Positions 34,278 through 42,575 of a stretch of DNA of 45,080 nt are shown one piece after another. Origin of the DNA: Paenibacillus fonticola DSM 21315 (GTDB lineage: Bacteria; Bacillota; Bacilli; Paenibacillales; Paenibacillaceae). The DNA lies in contig NZ_KB907285.1 in the NCBI RefSeq assembly GCF_000381905.1, positions 2,131-47,210 on the forward strand. The letters are read 5' to 3'. The notes under the pieces are model-generated. The model searched no databases, was not told the origin of the DNA, and saw only the letters and a list, made by a program, of their open reading frames with translations. Position numbers and translations under genes: made by a program. Positions within the stretch are counted from its first letter, which is position 1; each line of letters starts with the position of its first letter.

Positions 34278-35454
34278 ATTCGAAAATTTCATCCACAGCT
34301 TGACGGCACCCGCCCGAATTTTGGAAGGAATTCTTTATATTCGCAGCGGCTTCCACATAAGATGAGCTTAACACCTGATCAGCGGCCTCACGCAATTGAT
34401 TAACAGTCAAGCCTTGCATTTGCAATCGCATGCCGGCTCCGGTCTTGGCGACTTGCTCCGCTATGACCGGCTGATCCGCGCTTTGCGGAATCACCATGAG
34501 CGGAACGCCATAATAGAGACCTTCATGGGTACTGTTCATTCCGCCATGTGTAATAAACAATTTAGCATGCTGAAGTATATCGGTTTGTGGAATATAATTT
34601 TTGACGATAAAGTTTTTAGGGATTTCCCCTAAATCAGATATTGGGGTTTTACCGCCGATAGACATCACAATCGTATGTTCCGTGTTCCCAAATGCTTCAA
34701 AACAAAGCTTATAAAAATGGGCGGCCTGGTTAAAGACTGTACCTAATGAAATGTAAATAGGGTTTTTCCCCTGGATTGCCGCAAAGTCGAAGTTTTGTTG
34801 AGTCATACGTGAAGAGATGGATGGGCCTACGAATTTATAGGTTGAATCGAACGCTTCTCCATCAGGCTGAAACTCCTTTGTTGTATAAACGATCGTAAGC
34901 GGGGCGGGATTACAAAACACTTCGTAAGGGGAAGCGACCTCCGCCCCATATTTTTCGTGAATCCTTTTCGTCAGGCTTTGAAATTGATCGTTTATAGGTT
35001 GAACTATTTCCGCAGGGACATTTTTGAAAAATTGCTCCAGCATCTGGTCGAATGATGCTTTTGTCTGCGCAAAAGTAGTACAGGAGCTGATTGCCGGAAG
35101 CTTCATAATTTGAGCGAGCAAACGTCCGCAACCAAACATGGAATCATGGATGATATAATCAAAATGCTCTCCCTGGATCTGTTCAAGAACGCTAGGTATG
35201 ACGACATCTGCTGTAAGTAAAAGTCCGTTGACTCTTTCGAGGGTATAAGTTCTTCCACCTGAGACAAAGGCTTTTATTAATTTCTGATCGTCAAATGTTC
35301 GAACCGTTGCTCCCGCTTTCTCCATCCGCTCTCGGAAAGCGTCTATGCAAAAGTACACGACCTCTTCCCCACGCGAAACAAGCTCTTCTACAAGTCCAAT
35401 CGTGGGATTGATATGTCCCTCTGATCCGCCATTAATAAATAGAACACGAGCCAT
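34258..35454 (-). CDS. MGT-family (macrolide/YjiC-like) glycosyltransferase
   Basis: This 398-aa GT-B enzyme has the MGT layout: N-terminal ARVLFINGGSEGHINPTIGL, then SCTTFAQTKASFDQ, and the UDP-sugar-binding end LFITHGGMNSTHEGLYYGVP with MVIPQSADQPVIAEQV. Such enzymes glucosylate macrolides or flavonoids and give resistance or detoxify. AAGGAG with 8-nt spacing favours the ATG at 35454 over 35463. The promoter region holds inverted CTATAGA/TATATAG repeats (35486-35512). Confidence 0.93.
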   Translation of the reverse strand: MARVLFINGGSEGHINPTIGLVEELVSRGEEVVYFCIDAFRERMEKAGATVRTFDDQKLIKAFVSGGRTYTLERVNGLLLTADVVIPSVLEQIQGEHFDYIIHDSMFGCGRLLAQIMKLPAISSCTTFAQTKASFDQMLEQFFKNVPAEIVQPINDQFQSLTKRIHEKYGAEVASPYEVFCNPAPLTIVYTTKEFQPDGEAFDSTYKFVGPSISSRMTQQNFDFAAIQGKNPIYISLGTVFNQAAHFYKLCFEAFGNTEHTIVMSIGGKTPISDLGEIPKNFIVKNYIPQTDILQHAKLFITHGGMNSTHEGLYYGVPLMVIPQSADQPVIAEQVAKTGAGMRLQMQGLTVNQLREAADQVLSSSYVEAAANIKNSFQNSGGCRQAVDEIFEFISLSL

Positions 35455-35485
35455 TTCAGTCACTCCTTAGGTATGCAGTCCTTTA

Positions 35486-35512
35486 GTTCTATAGTTCTAT
35501 ATACAAATCTAT
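35486..35512. promoter_or_regulatory. AT-rich inverted repeats upstream of the glycosyltransferase
   Basis: On the minus strand the sequence CTATAGATTTGTATATAG forms an imperfect dyad, with a further CTATAGAAC close by. It lies 32-60 nt before the glycosyltransferase start and may bind a TetR- or MarR-type repressor. Confidence 0.35.
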
Positions 35513-35574
35513 AGCTCTGTAGACTTGAAATCCGTTATTCAACCGATGTTTGCAGAGCAAGTCAATATTGCGTA

Positions 35575-35608
35575 AAAAAGACTGCCGGTAAACTCTTCCG
35601 ACAGTCTT
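35575..35608 (-). terminator. Terminator after the DUF6254 gene
   Basis: On the minus strand, AAGACTGTCGG and CCGGCAGTCTT form a stem with one mismatch and are followed by a TTTTTT run. It lies 28 nt past the DUF6254 stop. Confidence 0.75.
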
Positions 35609-35635
35609 TCACTTACATGTAGTATACCCCTTGTC

Positions 35636-35740
35636 CTATTCGTTGGACAATTCCTTAAGCGATTTGATTTTACCATGAGGATGCTGGTGTTGCTTTCGAG
35701 ACTTCCATGCAGCTTCTTTCCTTCGCTTCTGGTGAGCCAT
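35636..35740 (-). CDS. DUF6254 family 34-aa basic protein
   Basis: A 34-codon gene too short for usual gene finders. It begins MAHQKRRKEAAWKSRKQHQH and ends PHGKIKSLKELSNE, the pattern of DUF6254 microproteins (K-rich, W-x-S-R-K, N/HPHGK, then KSLKEL). AAAGGAGG lies 9 nt upstream and a terminator follows, so it is a complete transcription unit. The function is unknown. A plus-strand frame, 35869-35979, reads ENQWEMIYKTMAQYVPRHAW and is not recognised; it may be another remnant. Confidence 0.78.
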   Translation of the reverse strand: MAHQKRRKEAAWKSRKQHQHPHGKIKSLKELSNE

Positions 35741-36017
35741 AGCACATATCCTCCTTTGGAAAATGAGTTGTATACCACTTCCTTATGGTGTCATACCAGG
35801 GAACTGCTCATGCATGAAGCAGCTTTTTTGCATAGCAACCCTTTTCTACATGCAGCTCATCGGCCCCGATCGGATTGCTTGACGAAAATCAATGGGAGAT
35901 GATCTATAAAACAATGGCTCAATATGTGCCGCGCCATGCTTGGCCTAGAGTAAACAAGAGGAACCTTGACAGATTATAAATGAAGCCAGACCAATAGATG
36001 CAAAGGCTGCCGAATCA

Positions 36018-36539
36018 TCATTGACTCGGCAGCTCAGTAACCTTATACACGTTTGTATACAAAATTTCTTTTCGATCGGTAAACTCCTCTTCCGTGAGAA
36101 TTTGAGGATAGCTCATAATCTTCAGCGGTAAATAGGTCTCCCCTTTCTGAAGCGGCGGCTGCACATAATCAAAAGGATTGAGCCGGAACCCCAAGCGCTC
36201 ATAAAAGCCTATTCTCCGTTGTGCCATGTCAGTATCAGGATATTCTACCTCCAACAGGATGGGCTTGGATGACTCTTCCATATAGGACGCCATGATTTTA
36301 CCGCCTATACCGCTCCCACGCGTGTTTGGATCAACAGCAATATGTTCGATGAACCGAAACGAAGGAAATTCCCATACGGCCATAAACGCGATTACTTGGT
36401 TATCGCTATTTGTTTCCGTAATGAGACGGTAATGCGGATCGGCCAGCAATTCCTTCTGTCCGGCGTAATTTCTTCGTTCACTTGTTGGGAATGAGGCTTT
36501 CAGCAGCGCGAAAATATGTTCAAACTGTTTATCGTTCAT
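36018..36539 (-). CDS. GNAT family N-acetyltransferase
   Basis: This 173-aa protein has an acetyl-CoA-binding core FIEHIAVDPNTRGSGIGGKI (R/Q-x-x-G-x-G/A motif), preceded by IAFMAVWEFPSF and followed by RRIGFYERLGFRLNPFDYVQ. It transfers an acetyl group to an amine; substrate unknown. AAGGGAGA supports the ATG at 36539. The last codons overlap a hairpin (GCTGCCGA/TCGGCAGC, 36006-36033) that is probably its terminator. Confidence 0.92.
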   Translation of the reverse strand: MNDKQFEHIFALLKASFPTSERRNYAGQKELLADPHYRLITETNSDNQVIAFMAVWEFPSFRFIEHIAVDPNTRGSGIGGKIMASYMEESSKPILLEVEYPDTDMAQRRIGFYERLGFRLNPFDYVQPPLQKGETYLPLKIMSYPQILTEEEFTDRKEILYTNVYKVTELPSQ

Positions 36540-36692
36540 GATCAAATTCTCCCTTATCTAGCTGTTCTTATATCCATATTATACTCCCTTCTATCCAATT
36601 ACCATTTCACACTTCATTCAGATATCGCCGAGAGCATGAATAAATTTCCTCCTTTAACCAAAAACTATGGGTTATGAGGAGGCTGATGATTC

Positions 36693-37367
36693 ATGTGTCA
36701 ACGTTTTTCGATGGCAGCCGAGCTGCCGGAGGTTCAAGAGCATTTTCAGATAGAAAGAGTCATGTATTACTATAGGAACCGCTATAATATCAGCCCAACG
36801 CAAAATATACCGGTCGTCCTGCAACAAAACGGGGAGCGAATTCTGGATGAATTTCGTTGGGGCTTCATTCCTTACTGGGGCAAAGATGCGATTAACGCGG
36901 ATCTTAGGAACGTGCATCGTAATCCGGCCTATCGCAAAATGGTGGACAAACAGCGTTGCGTCATTCCGTGCAACGGATTGTATTATTGGAAGCAGGAAGG
37001 AAAAAGATCATACGCGGTGCGAGTGGTCATGAAAAACCGCAGTATGTTTGGGGTCGCCGGTTTATACGAAATTTGGCGGGATGCACGCGGGGAACCGCTC
37101 CGGACCTGCACGCTGGTCATGACGGATGCCAACCCGCTGATTGGGGAATTTGAGAGCCGCATGCCGGCAATTCTGTCTCCGGAGAACATGGCCCGGTGGC
37201 TCGATGAGCGGACGAACGACCTCGATGCCCTCGATCCGATTCTAATACCTCATTCGGCTGCAGAAATGCATGCTTATGCGGTAACGCCATTGATCGAGAA
37301 CAACAGGCATGACACCGATGAATGCATTCGGGAAATGGATTTAAACCGGGCGTGGATCAAGCGCTGA
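36693..37367 (+). CDS. HMCES/YedK-like (SRAP) protein, variant subfamily
   Basis: This 224-aa protein is of SRAP length. It keeps the catalytic Cys2 (MCQRFS) that crosslinks to abasic sites, plus WGFIPYW. It departs from YedK at the other catalytic positions: the usual NAR-x-E-T reads NADLRN, the GFYEW Glu becomes GLYYW, and the H-D-R-M-P His becomes E-S-R-M-P. Similar substitutions are, from memory, found in a Bacillales subfamily. It may bind abasic DNA without full release or do something else. GAGGAGG with 10-nt spacing fixes the start, and the gene has no other operon member. The upstream 153 nt contain AT-rich DNA without an obvious LexA box. Confidence 0.9.
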   Translation: MCQRFSMAAELPEVQEHFQIERVMYYYRNRYNISPTQNIPVVLQQNGERILDEFRWGFIPYWGKDAINADLRNVHRNPAYRKMVDKQRCVIPCNGLYYWKQEGKRSYAVRVVMKNRSMFGVAGLYEIWRDARGEPLRTCTLVMTDANPLIGEFESRMPAILSPENMARWLDERTNDLDALDPILIPHSAAEMHAYAVTPLIENNRHDTDECIREMDLNRAWIKR

Positions 37368-37479
37368 TTTCCCGCGCCCGGATCATTGAAATATAAGGTT
37401 TATCGATAACTTTAGCAATTGTCTCAGATGGAAATTTGCCATACAATCTTGATTTTACATGAATGTCGCACGGTATTCA

Positions 37480-38286
37480 CTAGATAATCGTCGGCACCAT
37501 GCCCCCATCCATTCGGATAGGAGAACCTTTAAAGGCGGATGCATGCGGACTAGATATAAATGCAACCAGTCTGCCTATTTCGATGGGCCTGATAAATCGC
37601 TGTATTTCAGATTGAGGCAGGTTTGCAGCCATAAATTGTTTCTCTTTTTCTGCAAAAGACATATTCTCATCAGGGTATATCCCTCCAATGATTTGCTGCA
37701 CATTTTCAGAAAGTGTCGGTCCTGGCATGATCGTATTAACCGTCACTTCTGTTCCTATAGTTAACTTAGATAAGCTTTTTGACAGGGATAATAGCGCGGA
37801 TTTGGTCATTGCATACTGGGGCATTTTCCCCGAAGGCATCATGGCTTCTTCACTCGCCATAAAGATAATGCGGCCATAATCATTTTGCAGCATTTTAGGC
37901 AAATAATATTTAGTTAAGCCATTCGCAGCAAGAACATTAGTACGGAAGTATTTATGCCATACTTCATCGTCGGCGTCCTCGTATTGCATGATTTCATATA
38001 TTCCCATGTTGTTAACTAAAATATCAATATGGGGGAATTTCTCGAATAGAGCTTCTCTCTGCTCTTTATCTACTATACCGGCTGTAGCATTTTGTGGAAA
38101 GGTAGCCGGGAAATCCGACTTGATTTCATTTACAATTCGTTCTACTTCCTCGTAATCTCGTCCATTAATAAGGACATTAACGCCTTCCTTGGCAAGTTCA
38201 ATGGCAATGGCTTTACCTATGCCTTTCGTTGATCCCGTAATTAAAGCGGTTTTATTGTTTAATCCCATATCCATAATATAATCCAT
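37480..38286 (-). CDS. SDR family NAD(P)-dependent oxidoreductase (paralogue 2)
   Basis: This 268-aa SDR has ITGSTKGIGKAIAIEL, INGRDYEEVER, NNMGIYEIMQY, IFMASEEAMMPSG and YAMTK. It resembles the SDR at 18681-19475 in length, in the long ASE-x-A/M-MPS catalytic segment and in the RFIRPIEIGRLVAFISSPHA end; the two are paralogues. The start is uncertain: ATG at 38286 is only 2 nt from GGAG, and ATG at 38274 is a close alternative. An AraC-type regulator gene lies just upstream, same strand, so the two may form a unit. Confidence 0.93.
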   Translation of the reverse strand: MDYIMDMGLNNKTALITGSTKGIGKAIAIELAKEGVNVLINGRDYEEVERIVNEIKSDFPATFPQNATAGIVDKEQREALFEKFPHIDILVNNMGIYEIMQYEDADDEVWHKYFRTNVLAANGLTKYYLPKMLQNDYGRIIFMASEEAMMPSGKMPQYAMTKSALLSLSKSLSKLTIGTEVTVNTIMPGPTLSENVQQIIGGIYPDENMSFAEKEKQFMAANLPQSEIQRFIRPIEIGRLVAFISSPHASAFKGSPIRMDGGMVPTII

Positions 38287-38386
38287 ATCTCCTTTGTGCT
38301 TTGGATAGTGATTATATTACCTTGTCTGAATTGCCCGGTAACTAGCCTACTGCGCCAAAGTTCTTGTTTTACACGCCAAATGAAGA

Positions 38387-39397
38387 TCAGTTCGTTCCTA
38401 AATGCTGAGTACGCCATTTTGATGGGGTAACCCCTTCCCAAAGGCGGAAGGCCCGATAGAACGAGTTCTGGTCCGCATACCCAATCAAATAAGCTACTTC
38501 TTTAATATCGAACGCGGGGTCTGCTAAGTATTCTCGTGCTTGCTCATGTCTAGCTTGTATCAACAGTTGCTTGAAGCTCGTGTTGTCGTCAGTAAGCCGG
38601 CGCTGCAAGGTGCGATCGCTCATACTGAGCTCATTCGCGACAGCCTGAATGTTGGGGCGCCCTCCCGTAAGGCTGCGTTTCATGATCCATTTGACCATCT
38701 CGGAAGTGGAAGGGCTGCGCTGTTGTTCATCAAGCGATTGATCCAGAGCGGGAGTCAGAATCTCCAGCAACTCTTCATTGTATGAGACAAAAAGGCGATC
38801 CAGATCTCTTCGATGCAGCGTCAACCGGTTATGCTTTGCACTCATCTGAATACGGCAGCCGAAGTAAGCTTCAAGAGCTTGTACATCGCCCATAGAGTGC
38901 GAAAATTCGACTAGCTTTGCTGTTAAAGGGTAACCTGTGCCCCGGCGCCCAAGCTCCAGAAGGAATGCCAGCGTGATGCCAACCAGCACCGGCGGACCGG
39001 ACTGCTCGGTATCCTGCCATCCCAGCTCGATCGTACAGTGCTCACCCTCCTCGGTCATATACAAGTTCTCGGGTGGGCACATCTGCTTGTACCGAACCAT
39101 TCGGCTTAAAGCGTCGCGGTAGTCACGAGCGTGGTAAGTCGCTAAGACGGTCGGTGGATACTTCGCTGTTTCAAAGGCGGTCGCAAGCTTGGTGATTCCT
39201 TTGGCAGTGTCGCCTATGAGATCGGAATAGGCCTGCCAAATCGCGAAATATTGGGCGCCCGTGACTTCCGGTTCAGTAATAATACTGAGCGGAAGCTGGG
39301 TTTTACGAGCAACGTCACGGGCGGAAATTCCTAGTTGATTCAATCCTGCCCAAAATCCTGGCGGCATTTTAATACGGTCAGAGGAACGTAATTTCAT
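38387..39397 (-). CDS. AraC family transcriptional regulator
   Basis: This 336-aa protein has an N-terminal arabinose-binding-like effector domain (LNQLGISARDVARKTQLPLS to about 230) and a C-terminal AraC helix-turn-helix pair (IQAVANELSMSDRTLQRRLT, DIKEVAYLIGYADQNSFYRA, FRLWEGVTPSKWR). It is of the OruR/AraC_binding_2 type seen with fatty-acid or aromatic enzymes. It lies 100 nt upstream of the SDR paralogue 2 on the same strand and is its likely regulator. Confidence 0.93.
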   Translation of the reverse strand: MKLRSSDRIKMPPGFWAGLNQLGISARDVARKTQLPLSIITEPEVTGAQYFAIWQAYSDLIGDTAKGITKLATAFETAKYPPTVLATYHARDYRDALSRMVRYKQMCPPENLYMTEEGEHCTIELGWQDTEQSGPPVLVGITLAFLLELGRRGTGYPLTAKLVEFSHSMGDVQALEAYFGCRIQMSAKHNRLTLHRRDLDRLFVSYNEELLEILTPALDQSLDEQQRSPSTSEMVKWIMKRSLTGGRPNIQAVANELSMSDRTLQRRLTDDNTSFKQLLIQARHEQAREYLADPAFDIKEVAYLIGYADQNSFYRAFRLWEGVTPSKWRTQHLGTN

Positions 39398-39485
39398 ATT
39401 GTGGGCCTCCTTTTTGCAACAACCATCCCTATAACCTTAACAAAACTTTTCTAGAAAACAGACAATCAGATTTTTCCTTCCATGT

Positions 39486-39511
39486 GAAAAAGACAGCCGG
39501 ATCCTCGGCTG
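39486..39511 (-). terminator. Terminator after the MFS gene
   Basis: On the minus strand, CAGCCG and CGGCTG form a 6-bp GC-rich stem with a 6-nt loop, then CTTTTT. It lies 16-41 nt past the MFS stop. Confidence 0.65.
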
Positions 39512-39526
39512 CCCGTTCAATCTTAA

Positions 39527-40765
39527 TTATATAACTTCTTTCCGTTTGTATAAATAAGTAAACAATATGATTCCCGCAACTGAGCTTAACGCTGCGCATA
39601 AACCTATAACGCCATAACCCGCCTGAAGCCCCCGGAATAGGCCAACTTGCGATTCCGCTCCGAAAATGCCCTTCGTAATTTCGATAACTCCCCCGATCAG
39701 ATAGTTGCCAATGACGCTGCCGAGACCCATTAGTGTGACGGTAAACGTAATAGCAGTATCACTGCCCTTCGGGTATCTTCTGGCGATAAAAGCCATGACC
39801 GTCGGATAGATCATCGCAATGCCAATACCGGCGGCAGCAAATAAAAAGGCTAAGTTCTCTCCGCCAAAGATAGCGACAAAAGTACATGCGGCCGATAACC
39901 CCGAGAATACAATCAAGGATAACGTAAAGCCAATTTTGTCGGTTAACGGTCCAAGCAACAGCCGGGCAAGGGCAAAGCATAAGAAAAAGGCAGATAACAT
40001 TCCTGATGCGGAAACCGTGTTCCAGCCATAAGCTTTTTCCAGAAAGTTCACGAGCCAGCCTCCAACAGCCAATTCGGATACGACGCCAAAGGTTAATACC
40101 AGCACCATTAGCCATAGAACGGGATCCCTAAGCAATGTTTTTAGAGGTACACGTTCTTCATGATCGATGTCATCCCCAGGAAAAGTACTGAACAATGCAA
40201 ATACAATCGGTATAACGGACAAGAGCAGCATAACAAGATACATGCCTCGCCAGTCCAGCGTATGACCGTTAATCGTAACCTTCATTAGACCCGTCGCAAT
40301 GAGCGGTGCAACCGTCGAGCTCAGGCCGTAGAAGCCGTGGCTTAAATTCATCATCGTTCCCGTATTTTTCACAAAGATGCGGGCACCTAGAATAGCCAGC
40401 CCGATCTCCAGCATCCCGTTTCCAATATACATTAAAAAATAAGAAGCCGAAAACAAGGAATAGTACTGCGAGAAAAATATAAATATACCCGAGACAGCCA
40501 TCGCCGCAAAGGCTGTTATCGTTACCCGCTTAATTCCCCATATCTTTGTCAAATAGGCTGTGAAAGAACAAGCGATTAAATAGCCGAGCGCATTCAGGGA
40601 CAGCAAGGTCCCCAGTTGTCCTTCGTTTAGCATAAAGTCCAGTTGAATTCGCGGGATAGCAGGTCCTTTGATATTTTCCGAAAATCCGAATATAACGAAT
40701 CCTATAAATATTGTTGCGAGCTGCATGGCATATATTTTGTTGAATTTACCTGATCGTTTCCCCAC
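39527..40765 (-). CDS. MFS transporter
   Basis: This 412-aa protein has 12 predicted membrane helices; the first half starts IYAMQLATIFIGFVIFGFSE. The loop after helix 2 has the TAYLTKIWGIKRVTI signature (a degenerate MFS motif A), and the second half has GPLTDKIGFTLSLIVF. It resembles FucP/YfkF-like or tetracycline-type permeases. The ROK regulator gene ends 20 nt upstream on the same strand, and no sugar-metabolism gene is near. Transport of a sugar is suggested by the ROK partner; the substrate is not known. Confidence 0.9.
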   Translation of the reverse strand: MGKRSGKFNKIYAMQLATIFIGFVIFGFSENIKGPAIPRIQLDFMLNEGQLGTLLSLNALGYLIACSFTAYLTKIWGIKRVTITAFAAMAVSGIFIFFSQYYSLFSASYFLMYIGNGMLEIGLAILGARIFVKNTGTMMNLSHGFYGLSSTVAPLIATGLMKVTINGHTLDWRGMYLVMLLLSVIPIVFALFSTFPGDDIDHEERVPLKTLLRDPVLWLMVLVLTFGVVSELAVGGWLVNFLEKAYGWNTVSASGMLSAFFLCFALARLLLGPLTDKIGFTLSLIVFSGLSAACTFVAIFGGENLAFLFAAAGIGIAMIYPTVMAFIARRYPKGSDTAITFTVTLMGLGSVIGNYLIGGVIEITKGIFGAESQVGLFRGLQAGYGVIGLCAALSSVAGIILFTYLYKRKEVI

Positions 40766-40785
40766 TCTTAGCTGCTCCTTATCGG

Positions 40786-41814
40786 TTATCTTTTTTCAAT
40801 GACTCGCAGGTGATAGGCTAGGCTCTCCAGCGTCTCCGTCACCATGCCTTTCATGTATTCCTCGTTCGTGTCGTTTTTAACAAAAAGCTTAGGCATGTGC
40901 TCTTGCGGGATGTGTCTCACACAACCCTCATAGATTGTATCCAGCTGTGTCTCACGGGGCAGATCCCCTGTTATCGCTATGGATACCGGGTTAATCAATG
41001 CAATGATGGAGGTGAGCGTTTGGACGGCCAGCCGGACAAAGCCTTCATCGGTGTGTAATTGCAGCAGCTGCTCCTCTCGCGAAATTCCAAATGGCAAAAA
41101 AGAAGCCTCTCCAGCGAACTTCGTGTTACCGGATAGAATTTGGCCGTTTACGATAAAACCCGCACCGGGGTAATGATTTTTTGGAAACGTAACGACGGCA
41201 AATGTTTTTTCCTCTTCATAGTTTTGTAAATGGTAAAATCCATAGACCGTCATATTCATATCGTTTTCAATCATAACCGGAATTTCATATTTTTCTTCCA
41301 GATACGGCCCCAATGATTTGCCTGCAAGGTCGGGAACATCACATACACCGATTACGCCGCAATGGGCGACCCCGGGCACGCCAATACCAATAGCCTGTGC
41401 ATGGCCATGCTTGTTGAGTAATTTGCCAATAAGGTTGTCGACCACGTCGACATCGATATGCTTTAGTTCTAATATGGCATCTTCGACAGTCTCCCCCACT
41501 AGATTAACGATACTGTATCTAATCGAGTGGATGCCTCCTTCCGTCTTGATTAACAAACATACGACGCAGCCAAAGTCAGCGTTATACATGTACTGCATCG
41601 CTGGCCGGCCGCCGCTTGATTCATCCGGTTCCATCTCTATGACTTCACCGATGGCCACAAGTTCGTTTAAGATGGTCCCGCATGTGGCCACGCTTAAGCC
41701 GGTTAAGTTGGCAAGGGATGCTTTGGTTGCCGTCCCCTGCGCTTTCAACGCATTTTTTACTAGCTCAATGTTCATTTTTTTCACTTGACTCGTATTATAC
41801 GAGACAGGCTGCAC
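40786..41814 (-). CDS. ROK family transcriptional regulator
   Basis: This protein of about 342 aa has an N-terminal winged helix (NTSQVKKMNIELVKNALKAQ, LANLTGLSVATCGTILNELV) followed by a sugar-kinase-like ROK domain (AIGIGVPGVAHCGVIGV, ENDMNMTVYGFYHL, FAGEASFLPFG). The usual zinc-binding CxCGxxGC is not visible. ROK repressors sense a sugar or sugar phosphate. It is in one operon with the MFS gene. The start is uncertain; the GTG at 41814 is favoured by AAGGGG 8 nt upstream, and a GTG at 41823 is in frame. Confidence 0.9.
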   Translation of the reverse strand: MQPVSYNTSQVKKMNIELVKNALKAQGTATKASLANLTGLSVATCGTILNELVAIGEVIEMEPDESSGGRPAMQYMYNADFGCVVCLLIKTEGGIHSIRYSIVNLVGETVEDAILELKHIDVDVVDNLIGKLLNKHGHAQAIGIGVPGVAHCGVIGVCDVPDLAGKSLGPYLEEKYEIPVMIENDMNMTVYGFYHLQNYEEEKTFAVVTFPKNHYPGAGFIVNGQILSGNTKFAGEASFLPFGISREEQLLQLHTDEGFVRLAVQTLTSIIALINPVSIAITGDLPRETQLDTIYEGCVRHIPQEHMPKLFVKNDTNEEYMKGMVTETLESLAYHLRVIEKR

Positions 41815-41837
41815 TGTGCACACCCCTTTTCAATAGT

Positions 41838-41850
41838 ACTTTTTAAAAGT
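41838..41850 (-). promoter_or_regulatory. Candidate ROK operator
   Basis: ACTTTTTAAAAGT is a 13-bp perfect inverted repeat around a central T, 24 nt before the ROK start codon. AT-rich palindromes of this kind are typical of ROK repressor sites. Autoregulation is inferred. Confidence 0.5.
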
Positions 41851-41984
41851 GTTTTAATAATCGAATTGTACCTTCGTTTTCTTGATCCGTCAATTGTGAA
41901 ATAAGGAACAGAATAGCGACTGATCAGCCAAGGCATATTTCGTAATTTTCGGAATAATATGAATGACTAGATAGGGATGGAAGG

Positions 41985-42095
41985 GTGGGAAACGGATTCA
42001 ACTACTAATCTAAATGGATTTATAGTAGTTAGTTAATGTGGCAAAGAAGAGAAAGTAGATTTAAATGGATTTCATGTCATTAGGTGAAGAGGAAA
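41985..42095. repeat. Degenerate direct repeat upstream of the catalase
   Basis: Two related units begin CTAAATGGATTT and TTAAATGGATTT, about 53 bp apart, followed by GTAGTTAG and GTCATTAG. No gene lies between 41851 and 42222. They may be a member of an intergenic repeat family. Confidence 0.4.
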
Positions 42096-42222
42096 TGCCA
42101 ATCATGGGTTGGATTCTTATTCTAGGTACGTAAAATCCATCTAATCCCGTGAAACACCTGTTTGGAGCATAATTAGATACATGAATTCCAATTAGTGTAC
42201 TACATAGTTTAGTTTTCAACAC

Positions 42223-42410
42223 AGCTTAGTCTACGACACAACGTAATTGCCCAACCTGCGACACAACGTAATGCCTAACCCTGCTTAGTGCACGACAGAG
42301 CTTGATGCCTACCTCTGCTTAGTGCACGACAGAGCTTGATGCCTACCTCTGCTTAGTCTACGACACAGCGTTTTGCCCGACCTTGCTTAGTGTAACGACA
42401 GTTGCATTTC
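42223..42410. repeat. 34-bp tandem repeat array (minisatellite)
   Basis: At least five units of about 34 bp share the core GCTTAGTSYACGACASAG. Two adjacent units (42282-42349) are identical and begin TGCTTAGTGCACGACAGAG; others vary, and one is short. The unit is not a palindrome and no spacers separate the copies, so this is not CRISPR. The array is in the 700-bp gap before the catalase gene. Confidence 0.8.
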
Positions 42411-42515
42411 ACCACACCGTCACGGACTGCGGGGGTTACTCGCTTCAGCCTAGTGATCTGCCTTGCTATTCGGGCGTGCACCTGGTCTCCTGTTATTCTA
42501 CGTATCGTTCTGTAA

Positions 42516-42555
42516 TTGAATATGCTTATCCGATATTGGTTAAAATTAGTTTAAC
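42516..42555 (+). promoter_or_regulatory. Promoter and operator of the catalase gene
   Basis: TTGAAT (42516-42521), an 18-nt spacer and TTAAAA (42540-42545) form a weak promoter. The perfect dyad GTTAAAATTAGTTTAAC (GTTAAA / TTTAAC, 5-nt centre, 42539-42555) overlaps the -10. It differs from the PerR box consensus, so the regulator is not known. Confidence 0.5.
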
Positions 42556-42575
42556 TACTTAAAGGAGGGTTTCAT

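Noticed and set aside
42223..42410. Possible CRISPR array
   Set aside because: The 34-bp units follow each other directly with no unique spacers, and no cas gene is near.
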